The translations under genes were made by a program, and so were the position numbers. From the NCBI GenBank assembly GCA_036345935.2, contig JADWOT020000006.1, positions 18,202,519 through 18,266,518 on the forward strand: a DNA stretch of 64,000 bases, given 5' to 3'. A model generated the notes under the pieces. The model ran no database searches, was not told the origin of the DNA, and saw only the letters and a program-made list of their open reading frames with translations. The DNA is from Taenia hydatigena. Taxonomy: Eukaryota; Platyhelminthes; Cestoda; Cyclophyllidea; Taeniidae. Position 1 is the first letter of the stretch. Every line of letters begins with the position of its first letter. Positions 1-11,000 of the stretch are shown here, one piece after another.

Positions 1-963
1 TCCATTCATGCCCAGGACGAGAGATAATATCCCGCTTGTTAGGGCGTAGGTCTCCAAATTCCTACAAAAGTAGGGTTTTTGGTGCATTTTCATGTCATTT
101 TAGGGAGACATGGTTTTTTGATTTGATTGTTAGTCGATGAAGATAAGCGGAACTGCTATGCATTGTTTTAACAGATCATTTGCCTTTTAATGTCCGATTT
201 CGTTCACGTCTCAGTATTCAAACGAGCTCCCTTATGCGCTTCTTAGAATTTCATTTTTTTAAGAACTTATTAAACTTATCTAACCTTTATTTTAAAAAAT
301 GTGAGCATAATATCTTATTTATTTGGTTACCTGTAGGTAAAAATTTATGTCTTGTAGCCACCAGATTACAGCCTAATGAACTTTTTAGTTTGGTGCCGAC
401 TTGTTTGAGGCAATAAAATAATGCATAGTCTGCCATCTTAGTCCTTACTTTGAAGAAAAAAATCAAGAATTCATGGGTATTTGCAAGAGTGGTAAGATAG
501 CCACAATATTTTGTGTTCAAGGATAAGTAATGGCTCGATGCTTTCGACCTCATTTCGACGGATTCGATGAGTGTGGTAAAGGCGAGGGAGAAAATAATGC
601 TGCGCCAGAATATTTGTTGGCGATATATTGATGAGGTGCGGGCATAGTGTGGAGGTCAGGCTGGGACACTTCGAATCCCTCTTGCTATTTCTGAGGACTC
701 AAATCCTCTTCATAACTTCGCCATACCATTTCACCTGTTTGTATTATTGACAACTAACAGCGATGACAAGTAAGGCAGATTTTAAACGACGCTGTTGACG
801 CAAATATGACCTTGGAAGTAATCGCATTAGAAGTGAGCCATCTGTTTGCAGACCATGAAAATCTAACGTCTTGCTTGAATTTTCTTAAGTTGTTTTACCT
901 TGGTCAGAGCACTCGGAAAGTAGTAATGATGAATGGCGCACTTACCTTTGCAATCTTTTTCAG
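1..963. other. Non-coding stretch, no gene recognised
   Basis: AT-rich sequence with only short chance reading frames. No RNA gene, transposase or recognisable exon was seen. It could be an intron of the gene whose exon may follow, or intergenic. Confidence 0.4.
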
Positions 964-1168
964 AGAGAAGGAGATGCCAACTCTGGCACATTCGGTGTTT
1001 GGCTCAGTGGCGCGGCGGGAGGTAGATGCGCTCAAATCGCTCATTATTTCAGAGTCGGAACGTACCGCTGCTCTAGGCCGACGTATTCGAAAGGCTCGAA
1101 TTAAGGCATTCACTTCATCCAATCCCCCGCAGCAATGCCGACCCGAACAGTCAGTTTCTTTCCTCTGA
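964..1168 (+). CDS. Putative orphan exon, gene unknown
   Basis: A pyrimidine-rich tract ending in CAG at 961-963 is followed by an open frame of about 67 codons, with codon starts at 965, 968 and so on, ending in TGA at 1166-1168. The predicted peptide is rich in Arg, Lys and Glu and contains SVFGSVARREVDALKS and RTAALGRRIRKARIKAF, which looks like a real amphipathic exon rather than noise. No AATAAA follows closely, so it may be an internal exon with a donor before the stop (for example GAG|GTAGAT near 1020), or the last exon of an upstream gene. It lies upstream of the RALGAPB exons on the same strand and could belong to that gene, but I could not join it in phase directly to the exon at 4032. 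Confidence 0.3.
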
Positions 1169-4031
1169 TCTCGATACGCTCAATATTACTTGCCGTCAGG
1201 TTCAAATGTCATATCCAGAGTGAGAAGAGGATGGGTTTTTTTGGTTAGGCGCAGTTTTAATTGCCTTTCATTGGCTTGGTCGAAACACCATGGTCAAGTG
1301 CCAATTATAGTTTGTATCGGCCTATGTGAGCTCCATCTTGTTTAGACCTACTTCCGTAATCAAATACTATCAAGGAATGCGGAAGCTTTGCGCGGACTTC
1401 GAGTTATCTTTCAGAGAAATGGGCGCTTTCTCTGGTCTGGTTGGCTTTATTGTGGTTTTGTGACTCAATAATTTATGCGGGGTTGTGGCAGGCATGAAAG
1501 AGAACATAAGCTGTGTGGTTCTGCACAACTGTATTGCGAAATCTTACTAGAATTGGAATTCTGTGTAGCTCGAACACAAGATCTCTTCGTGCTTGGCTGC
1601 TGTCGGGGCCATTATAACACTGCTTTCCAGAAACGCCGAGGAAATGTTGCCTATCTCTTCTCAATTTAGGGATTTAGATAGTTGGAAATTCCTTTTAAAT
1701 GACTAACATACTGATAAGCAATTTATTTAAGTCCTTTGCGATTTTTAGTAAAATGTTTGCAGGTAAAGTCATTTGACTTTTTGTGGGAAGATTCTGATTT
1801 TGCTTGCCTCCGCAATACTTCTCCTTTAGTCCAACTTGAAAAACAGTACAGCTGACAAGAGTGGAAGCAAAAACTGGCAATAGCTGTGTATCTAAAAGGA
1901 ACCCACAACTATAAAAATTCAAAAAAGTTCATTAAGTGCAGATGGAAGCTGGGGTCAACTTAAAAATAAAACGTTTGTGAATTATATGAGCCATCAACAA
2001 ATATTCTCGACGTTGAAGGCAGATGATTGGGTTAGAGGAATTAAAGTATGACAAAAAGAAGCTTTATGGTATAAAAAATGTCTTGTGTAAGACAAACGCA
2101 AGACTTGTCACTTTCACCTATTCAATTTCTTGCTGCCAGGCTGTGCTGCTGTTTTTTCCATTAGTGTGAAACTGCTTTGACAAAGGCTGACTGCATGGGC
2201 TGAATTTTTTTTACTTTCTACCTTGCAAAGTCACTTAGGATGACTATAGAAGTGGAAGAGGGAAGATGTTTTGTTATTTTATTGCATAACTAGTTTTTGA
2301 AATCTCATCGGATCTAATAAATCATGAGTTGCATTGAAAGGCACAGCGAAAACAGCGCTTTCTGATTTGTTGGTGGTTTGAAGGGTCATTAAGTGTAAGG
2401 GAGTGGCTCATTTAAACTGTGTGAAGTTTTTGCTCTAGATGTGGCAAAAGTTTGTCAGCGTTTCACAGTCAGTACTTTTGGGCTAGCCCTTTTGCATCTG
2501 TGCGGCTTTAACTTGTCTTCCAAGTCCTTCCTCCCATCATGATGGTTTAGTTAGCGCTAGATCACCACTGTGGTGCCATTATGTACGAGGTTGGAGAGGT
2601 GGTGCTCTTGTGCTTTGGTGGATGCGTTATTTGAAGGCGGACAAGTACCGGAAATTGCTTTGGAATGACAACGATTTAAAATAAGAAATGCAGCTTTATG
2701 CATAGCTGTAAAGTAGATTCCTCCATTACACTTTTGAAAAATCGGTTTTGCTAAGAATCATTCTTTTTTATCTGCTTGTCGAAATCAGCTCAAAGTTCAC
2801 CAACATCCACAAGAAACCTTACGTTCTTGTTTGCTCCCATTTATGAATAAATGTTTGCATTCATCTCACGCTGTGGCACTCTGAGACTTCTCTGAAGGCG
2901 AAAGAAGCCGCAGTACTAGAGCAATATATGTTCTGCCGACGTAGGGAAGGGCTGGGGTTACTGGTATAGCTTAGAAGCCTCAATTGCTGGCGAATCTAAA
3001 ACGAGGAATTAAACAAATTATTTAATTATTATGCATCTTCCTCTCCCTTTGAACATTGTCTCCGACGCTCTCCCTGGCGAATCTCTCACATGGGACATCA
3101 CATCCCACTAGGCAATTAGCCTCGCCGGTCATCGAATTTGCATGCATCCGAAAAGATGTTTGACATCAACGCCACTAGTCCCACCCGGCTTTTCCACTGG
3201 ATCTGGAATTTCGCCCTGCTAGAGAACTGTGTTGGAAAAGTGGGGAACGTGCGGACCATCACATGTATCCATTTCCAGTCGTAATAACGCTGGCCTATAA
3301 GCGAAATCTACTAACAATGGACAGGTGTTAAAATAGTTCCGTGGTGACAATGTATTACGTCTATTCATTTGTTAATAGCATTCCTACAGAACACAGGAGT
3401 GGGGTAGTTACGGAGGGCAGACGCCATTCGCATTACTTACGTTGGAAGTTTTCACGGATTTCCCAATCAACAGCGAACACGCTTCCTCTGTTACATTAAG
3501 ATTTACTTTTTAGTAATATAAAGAATGGCAACTGCCCTTTAAAGCAGGGTTTGATTTTCACTGTCATCAATATATCGCCTCGAGGCTTTCCTAAAGAGGT
3601 CCATAGACATAATCATTGGGCAGAATGTGGGCTGTCAGCCTAGAGAAGGACTTAGGGGTATTGGCATCTCCTTTAGACCATGCCAATCAGAGTTAAAACA
3701 ATTAATTAAGGCATCACAGCGGTACTTGTTTTTACTGGCTTTTGAGGCGTCGGAGGGTGTCAATTGCTTGCCTTTACTTTTTCCAGTTGAGCTATTTATG
3801 GAAAGGATACGACTTACAATGATATAACTCCCCCTTCCCCAGTTGTTCACAATGGCTTGGCCGTTAGCATGCCTCGATGTCAATTGGATTTTACGGTACA
3901 ATATGGGGCTGAATTGCCTTCTTTCGTGAAATGCAACCTCTTCTCAGTTGTTTTTGTCCTTTTTTTTGGAAATAGGGTAGTCGGCGATGTGCGATATTCT
4001 TAACACAGCTTCTTTTTGTTCCTCACTACAG
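1169..4031. other. Intron or intergenic DNA with one repeat copy
   Basis: No convincing exon is visible. The stretch holds one copy of the dispersed palindromic repeat (2878-3025), a 13-bp palindrome at 2563-2575 that is also present inside a longer palindrome near 21.8 kb, and AT-rich filler. If the exon at 964 belongs to RALGAPB, this is a 2.9-kb intron. Confidence 0.4.
2878..3025 (+). repeat. Dispersed palindromic repeat, copy 1
   Basis: Matches the family layout: CTGAGACTTCTCTGAAGGCG, then AAGAAGCC, a GACGTAGGGAAGGGC block, GGTTACTGG and a decayed palindromic core, ending with TTAAACAAATT. The core palindrome is mutated in this copy. Confidence 0.6.
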
Positions 4032-6445
4032 ACGAATCGATCAGATATGTTCAGGTCACCTCCTCGCTTGCCACTTGGGATATGTCCCGGTAAACGCGCT
4101 GCAAGGTCCAAGCAACTCCTTCTTTATGCCTCCAGACACCAATGCCAGCAGCAACGGCGTTGCAAGTCAATCACAAGCAAATTCCACCGCCACCCCTCGT
4201 GCGCGTCCGTCGGGTGAGAAGCATCGCATTCCGGGCACACGGGACGCAGGTGGGGGCGTTGACGCTGCTCTTCTCATCCCCTCCACTCTCATACCTGTTA
4301 GCTCTACACTGGCTAGACAGTTGGATGACCGATTTCTAGCTAGTCAGAGATCCACCGCCACTGTTTTCGTGTTCTATGTTAAGCAGGGTCAAACTTCTCT
4401 CGAAAACGTCATCTCCAACATGGTGAGGTTCGCTTTTTCTATCTTAATTTGAATCGCCCCTACCTTGTGGAATTGCTTCGGCATTGGTTTAATGCAAATG
4501 ACAAAACGGTGGTTGTGGCATTTCTACTAAAATGTTGATTTCACCTGATTTGTGGCTTTGATCCATGCGTTTTGGATTGGTGTGGTGAATCAATGTTAAG
4601 CAAGTGGTCTCCTGTGAGGAACACAACAGTCAGCTTAGATATAACATAAATTTATTCGGTGTTATATGTTTGCTTTTTTTATTGGAGACTGTTTAACCTC
4701 CCATTTGTTTGGGACTAGCTCCAGTTTGGAACAGATAAGGCATCATCCAAACTCGGTGTCATGCCGGTTAATTAGCAGTCAGCAGCGGTACCTTCGTTGC
4801 CTCTGGATTTCCCCGAATTCCTTTGGCCTATAGATTCAGCCGCTGAGATTTGTAACTTGCCTGCGCAGTAAGATCCACCTGACTCTCAAATTCCATTCTT
4901 TTTAGCATGCTGTTCAAAAGTCTTAGGATTGAAACTACAGTTTGACTACTGTGTTTCACGTTTGATTTTTCCATTGTGCCTTTTGTACGAACAGACTTAC
5001 TGGCCAGAGACTCCGAAAGACTTTCAGTCCTTCCTGCGCTCTCTCGGTTGGTGTGTGGACTCTGCACGACACCCCGGCTGGTGTGGGCCTCTGCAACGGT
5101 CTCGGCCCTCTCCGCCGAACCGTCCTGACGCCACTACGGCGCACCTCTCTGGCTTTGATGCGCGAATGCAGTCTGCTAGCGTTGACGGTCGTGCTGCGGA
5201 GAGCCTCCAACGGAATGCGCCCGACGGCGAAGAGACCTTCTTTTATTGGGCTGATGCCTTCACTGAGATGGTCGCATTGTGTCCCTCTGAACGGACGAAG
5301 ATCGGCAAAAGTATATGCCTTTTCCTCTCTCAACTCGTTTTCTTTCTGTTGCGATTGTTCATACCTGGAAAGTGATAAACGGCAGTGGTTTTTGTCATTA
5401 TGCTTCGCTCAAGCCATCTTCAATGCCTCACTAAGGTGCCTATATATTCTGTGACGCTCTGTTAGGTTACGCTTTCCAGTACTTCTACCAATTTAGTTCC
5501 CTAGTTACCACTAAAGACAATGAACGCGTTAGAGGATCTGGAAGAGGGAAGGTGGGTGCAGAGCTCCATACTACCCTTCCTGATATCTTAGGGGCTTATT
5601 TACTGTTATAATTAGTTACACTGGACGGTATTCTGCCAGACCGGTGAACCTATAAACGTATTAGAAATCGGAAAGGCTTTAAACCCGGCCTGACCTTCGG
5701 CTCTCATTTTTAGAGGTCATTGTGAGAGGAATCGAATTACCACGTAAACTAAACAAGCAACTAAACTTCTGCAAACACATACAATGCTCTGTTACTCATT
5801 ATTCAGAAGCGTTGCATCAAGTTCTTCATATCAATGATAGTTTACGCAGAATCATAGTTCTAGAAGGTAACAGTGTCAGGGGCTTTACATTGCTCAGTTC
5901 TAAAATCATTAATTATTTCGATTTTTTTAGAACCGTCGGAGGATTGTTCCTCAGCGGAAGATTTCCGAGCTGCAGTCCTGTGGTTAGAGTCATGGGACGA
6001 CGGACTTTGGATTCCCGACTGGACAAATGAAAACGGGGGCAGTGCCGGTAGCGCAGCAACAACAACGTCGGGAACATCCACACCATCGAATCCGCTGATA
6101 GCCGCCCTTGAGGCCCAATTTGCCTGCAGCTTGGTGGTGTTAGTCCATCCATTGGCAAGCAATGGTCTCTTTCGTCTCGGCCTCCTGCGTCTCCACGATC
6201 TTGGCCACGACGCGGGTCCACTGACCACGGGATTGCTGCTCAGTGCGCCTCTCCTTGGCGCGATGGTTCGCTCCACTCTGGTCAACACTCTCCACCGACT
6301 TGCTGCTGACTCTGGCGACCCCGCCAACACTACAGCCCGAAAGCGTCTCGCTGCTGTAGCGGCGTCGGTGGCGACGGGTAGTACGAAAGGGCGCTTTGCG
6401 TCTGCTGTCCAGCTGCTACTTTGGTCTGCAGAGCGGTGTTGCTGA
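4032..6445 (+). CDS. RALGAPB: Ral GTPase-activating protein subunit beta, C-terminal exons (5' part outside or unresolved)
   Basis: Three exons encode the C-terminal Rap/Ran-GAP-like part of the non-catalytic beta subunit of the RalGAP complex, which pairs with an alpha subunit to switch off RalA/RalB in the cytosol. Exons: 4032-4422 (phase 2 in, phase 0 out), 4995-5310 (phase 0 in, 1 out) and 5931-6445 (TGA at 6443). Intron phases match at both junctions and all donors and acceptors are GT-AG. Family landmarks visible are SLGWCVDSARHPGWCG and FYWADAFTEM in the second exon, and RAAVLWLESWDDG, LVVLVHPLASNGLFRLGLL and MVRSTLVNTLHRL in the last. A Gly/Ser/Thr-rich insert near 6045-6085 is probably lineage-specific. 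A possible ATTAAA poly(A) signal lies at 6574-6579. The N-terminal two thirds of the usual ~1,500-residue protein are not in these exons. Identity is from remembered family motifs, not a search. Confidence 0.82.
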
Positions 6446-7310
6446 TCACGAGATCCCCACAAAGCCCAAACATATCGTGACAACTATTCGTCACTCTACT
6501 CCTTCGATGTGTATGTGTGTGCGGAGATTTACTGCCCTTTTACTTGTCTATTTCTTTACTTCCTCCATTGGATATTAAAGTGATTATTACAGTGTTCCAC
6601 TGCTGACGAAACATCTGCGCTGGAATGGGCTGGGTGGTTGAATGGCTTCAGAGAAAGGAAATTCGGTTGAATTGGTCCTCTGTGGTGAGCGTCCATGCAA
6701 ATTATTTTAAAGGAAAACAATATGCTTTTTATTCCTTAGTAATTCGTCATGAGAAGTTATGTAAGGACGAAGATATGGAATCTTCCGTTAGAATCACATT
6801 GATCAGGCGTTTTGTGACCGAAATTCTTCTCTGCAGGAGACGGTAACAGAAATCCTCAGTATAAATTTTGTTCCTATGGGATTTTTTTTCTTTAAATTGG
6901 CAGCCACTAGGCCAACGAGAGGCACAGAATGCATTTCAGTGCGCCATTTCCTCTGCACATTTCGTTCTCCAATGCACCGCTTTCGTCGCTTTATTCATTC
7001 ATTCTACCAATGTCCAAAATGATAGTGGGTTGTACCGATTTCCAAGATATCTCTTCGTCTAGGCTTTAGGTTTATTGCCTTCCACTGGAGTAGCATAATG
7101 CAATAAGTAAAGTAGATGGGACTTTCACGGTGCCCGGAGGCGGATCTTTTCCCCTTAATTTGAGTATATCTACTCTCGAGGATGTTTCTGCCTTTTCAGA
7201 ACGGTAGTTTACAGCTGAGAGTTGTAATTCTGCGATATGTGAAACAAGATCTGTTTCTAACGGTTGAGATTTGTTTACCATTGTCGCCAAACGCACAGCC
7301 TTTATACGTT

Positions 7311-7470
7311 ACACCTCCCTGAGCCTTCTTCGTAGACAAAAGAAGTAATAAAACTAGGACAGAAAACACATTACCAATGGCTACTGGCTTGGTCTGCAGG
7401 CCTTGTCGCCGAGCAGAAATGCACAAACGGAGTCTTCAGTGCCCACAAAACCAAAACAAAGAGTCGGACA
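7311..7470 (+). repeat. Dispersed palindromic repeat, copy 2
   Basis: Contains CCCTGAGCC with AGACAAAAGAAG, then GGCTACTGGC, a diverged core (GCAGGCCTTGTCGCC), GCAGAAATGCAC and ACCAAAACAAAG. The order matches other copies. Confidence 0.55.
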
Positions 7471-8469
7471 GCCAATTAGAGCATTAAAATATATTGCGAG
7501 TTCGTGTACCATTCTAGCCGTGAATCGACTAGTCTAAGAAACGCTTGTTCTATGCAAGGAAGATGAAAGTTGGTGTTTTGGTGGCAATATCTGCGACGCA
7601 AGTGGGAGGGGTCAGAGACCAAATAGACCCAATAACAACTGTTGAATGGAAGCCGGAGGGCAGTGCATCGTTCTTATAATCAACTCATCTCATTATATCA
7701 GCAAAGTGGCTGAGGTTGGTAACAGCTATGCCCCTTCAATTCCGTGAGCTCCTAAATTAGATCACATTGGGATAACTGTCTGGTCCTCTTCCTCTAGTGC
7801 GTAAAGGCGGGCCGTCTACAATCGTTCAAAGGAAGTATGGAGAAATAGGAGGATTAAGAATATAATCATATATCCTAGATAACTTAAACCTTAATGTTTA
7901 TTGTTCTCCGGAGCGCTTTCTCCGGTTATTTATCAAATCTTTAAATACAAGTTGTGAGACGTTGTATCAAGTTATAGAAATGTAATCACTTGTTAAATTG
8001 AGATCAATGATAATGAAATCTGTGGGAATTTTTAAGATGCGGCCACCTTCCTAGTGATGATGACTGCTTAAAACTGCGGAAAGATTCTGTAGGATGTGTT
8101 TGTGCCGAACTTTTAGCACTATCTGTGCAAAACTTATGTTTAAATTAGCAAACCGCAATTATGCGATCTCCGTTGGTGAACACTTGACTTTGAAACAGTT
8201 TTAGGGGGGCATATGGAGGACTCTAATGGTTTTACGCAATTTTACCTGTGACGCCTCTGCAAGCCCGACATTTTTAATTTCTCATCCCAAGAAGTGCTTA
8301 AACAAGAAGGACCTTGAAGTAATTGGATATAGGCTCTATTTTTGGCGACAAATGCAGCAATTTTCGAAAGTTCCGTTTTTAGGCTATGTTTAGCTTTTGA
8401 ACGGGAGAATAATAAAAGGGAATTTAATTCGTACACCTGAATACCGTGATGTGTTTTAGCTCCCCAATG

Positions 8470-8640
8470 CTGCCCTGATGTTGAAGGAACACATAATACC
8501 TAAGTCGACGTACAAAGGGGGTTAGGGCTACTAACATGGCCCGGAGGCCATTGTGCCAAATACAAAGCATAAAGGCGGAGCCTTACTGTGCCCGCGAAAG
8601 CACAACGAAACGTTAAACAAATTATCATAGCAGTTCATTG
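8470..8640 (+). repeat. Dispersed palindromic repeat, copy 3
   Basis: Shows GACGTACAAAGGGGG, CATGGCCCGGAGGCCATTG (near-intact palindromic core), AAATACAAAGC and the tail CGTTAAACAAATTATC, in family order. Confidence 0.7.
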
Positions 8641-9238
8641 AGGCCTCCCTTTCTGAGTGGTATGCTCCGCGCTCCTCCTGATCGACCTCCTGCATCAGCG
8701 ATTGTAACGCATTCAGTGCTGTAAGGTACCGACGAACCAACCGTGCCAAGCGTCGAATTTCTACTCTACCGAAAAAGGTATCTGACTGCAACGTCAACAA
8801 CCCCCCATGGACTTGGCGGAGTTTCGTTCTGTTTGGGAACTGTAGTTGGAATGGGGAATTTGCCGTCCATCTTATAACTGTGTCTTGAAGTAAGAACACT
8901 AGCCCAATAGCCCAGTCGTTAAGAAAGCGATTAAAATAGGTGTTGCATACATTTCGTTCCGTTACTATCTAACTGATAGACATTTTGTGGCTGTATAGAG
9001 TATTTAGTGACGCCTTTATGCAATTCCTGCAGGTAGATCATAGCAAACGCTTTCAGATGGTTCGTGATTAACTTCGTTTCTACTGTTAATGGCACTCCCG
9101 CAGGACACTGGACTGGGTTACTTGTCGAAGGCAGACGTCGCCATTAACCTTCTGTTAAGAGTTGCCACAGGTTCACCCATCTGCAGCATATTGCCGTCTT
9201 TCATCAGGGAGAGAAATCCCCCTCCGTTGCCGCCAGTA

Positions 9239-9445
9239 CAGAGCCTTGAGAATTCTCTGAAGACGAACGAAGGCATAGTACCTGCGCAGAATGCGCACTG
9301 GGGGTGTAGAAAGGGGTGGTATAGCTCCGAGGCCATGCTGTCCACCAGAAGTACAAATTCAAAGCCCCAATTACCCACAGAACCAAACCCAGGAGTTAAG
9401 CAAATTGTTAAAGCTCTATAACAGCAATCACCCTTGTGGCTATAT
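9239..9445 (+). repeat. Dispersed palindromic repeat, copy 4
   Basis: A fairly complete copy: AATTCTCTGAAGACGAACGAAGGC head, GGGTGTAGAAAGGGG, core GCTCCGAGGCCATGCTG, AGAAGTACAAATTCAAAGCC, CAGAACCAAACC, and tail GTTAAGCAAATTGTTAAAGC with CCTTGTGGC. Confidence 0.7.
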
Positions 9446-9739
9446 TCCAAGCACTTTGTCCCTCCTATATCATCGAAATAAAAATAGGAAATAAGCAAAA
9501 AAATACTAATTATTGTGGTGTTGAAATTTTCACAATAAACAATGCATACGTTTAAATTAATTTTAGTTCTCACAAGTTGTTGATCGCTGCATAATGAAGT
9601 AGGAATGCAATAAATTCGTTTAAACAATTCAAAGCATTGCCTGTTTTTAGGCGCTGGAAACACAACCCTTTCAATTTTGACTGGTCTTTTAGTACGGGAA
9701 TGAATAAACTGTTGTTCGGGACCACACTAGCTATCCTAA

Positions 9740-9910
9740 TGTAGCGCCCTAAAAGACAAAAGAAGCCGACGTAGAGTAGGTTTGGGAGGAAGGGGTTGCT
9801 TACATGGCTCGGAGGCCATGCCGCCTATTAGAAGGCCAATCGTAGAGCTTGAAGTGCCTTTGAAACCAAAACAAAGCGGCAAGCAATTTGTCAAAGTACC
9901 ATATCTTACT
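9740..9910 (+). repeat. Dispersed palindromic repeat, copy 5
   Basis: AGACAAAAGAAGCCGACGTAG head, GGAAGGGGTTGCTTA, core ACATGGCTCGGAGGCCATG, TTTGAAACCAAAACAAAG and tail GCAAGCAATTTGTCAAAG. The part between head and core is intact. Confidence 0.72.
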
Positions 9911-10440
9911 TTTGTGGCGGGTGACGTCCAACTATTGCATTAATTTCCACACCCACCTCGCTTCTCGCTCGTAAGTGTACGATGGTTAGTGATTGCATCT
10001 TAATTCGACCATTTGTTTGCTCCTTTTAGTTCAGTAAACAAGACTTCACCATGTTGGTGAAAGTATTCCCCAGATGACAGTGTCATTTCCACAGCACCTC
10101 CGACGAACTAACTGTTGACACCGCGATATGTTCGAGGAGTTACTTTTCAAAATCCATTGAGTTTCATTCTTCCATTAACGTGCGCGCTATCACTACACCT
10201 TTTACCGAAAGACGATGGTAAAAAAGTGATCCAATATCTCCATTGATACAGCAAAACGCGACAAATGTGTGAGGATTCCAATCTAGCTGTAATAATTAGG
10301 TTTAAAATACTTTTAACCATTTAATGAAGACGTCTAGGCACACTCAAATGGGGTGTTTGGGATGGCTAAGTAACTTCATAGACCTGGTTGAATGCGATAC
10401 TTGGAGTGCACACACGTTGAGACTCCATTCAGTTTAATCT

Positions 10441-11000
10441 CACAATTGATTATCATCTTCATGCTCACAAAGTTCTACTGACTCAAAAGCTGAAGCCTAC
10501 TGGAATATGGAACGACAACAAGTGGGTACTGCTTTTTCGAACAAAATCGTCCTTTACGACGGAGCTCACATTTATCCTGGTGGCTTAGGTAATTGACAAA
10601 GCTGTCCTATTTGGGATTCAAAAAATGCACTAGTGGTTGTTAACAAACAAATGCCTCCATGACCTGTCACTGTTTAGCTGTTTTTAAGCTGAAGGCATCA
10701 GGCAATAGCAGTTAACAATGCTCACCGTTGCGACATGATAATCGAGTTTGTTACGCCTAACTTGCAGGGCATGGATGTGGATGACATTTGGTTTCAACAA
10801 GACGATGCCGCATGCCATACAGCCCTAGAAACAATTCTCTTGCTGCATGGGTCGTTTTCTGGTCGTGACGTGGTTCTAGCAACTTTAGAGGCGATGATCT
10901 CGACAACTGGTCATTTCTCTAAACATGGCGAATCCGATCATTTACCATTTCATGAAACCCCAAAGCTGATGCTTGACAATATTGCCGCTGCTTGAGTCCT
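10441..11000 (+). pseudogene. Degenerate mariner-family transposase
   Basis: The plus strand translates, across several frames, into the middle of a mariner (IS630/Tc1 superfamily) transposase. Around 10455-10500 a frame reads HAHKVLLTQKLKP, followed by KIVLYDGAHIYPGG in another frame and then GMDVDDIWFQQDDAACHTA at about 10770-10830, the block around the second catalytic aspartate of the DD34D triad. Intact elements have a ~345-codon gene in ~1.3 kb. Here frames shift and in-frame stops occur (for example shortly after the GAHIYPGG block), so the gene is dead. After about 10930 similarity fades. I did not find terminal inverted repeats. The longest remaining open frame is 10735-10995. Confidence 0.8.

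Larger units (their letters stand above)
6446..10440. other. Gene-poor intergenic region with clustered repeats
   Basis: No gene recognised. Contains four copies of the dispersed palindromic repeat (7311-7470, 8470-8640, 9239-9445, 9740-9910) in the same orientation, two of them less than 300 bp apart. Open frames here, including one of 181 codons on the minus strand at 9118-9663, run through the repeats and look like chance. Confidence 0.5.

Noticed and set aside
650..690. TTCGAATCC string resembling a tRNA B box
   Set aside because: No cloverleaf, A box or anticodon arm could be drawn around it; the same applies to a similar string near 33085.
5860..6483. 207-codon minus-strand frame
   Set aside because: Antisense to the last RALGAPB exon, which carries family motifs in the plus frame.
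9118..9663. 181-codon minus-strand open frame
   Set aside because: It runs straight through dispersed repeat copy 4 and AT-rich flanks, lacks a credible start and family, and the matching frames in other repeat copies are broken.
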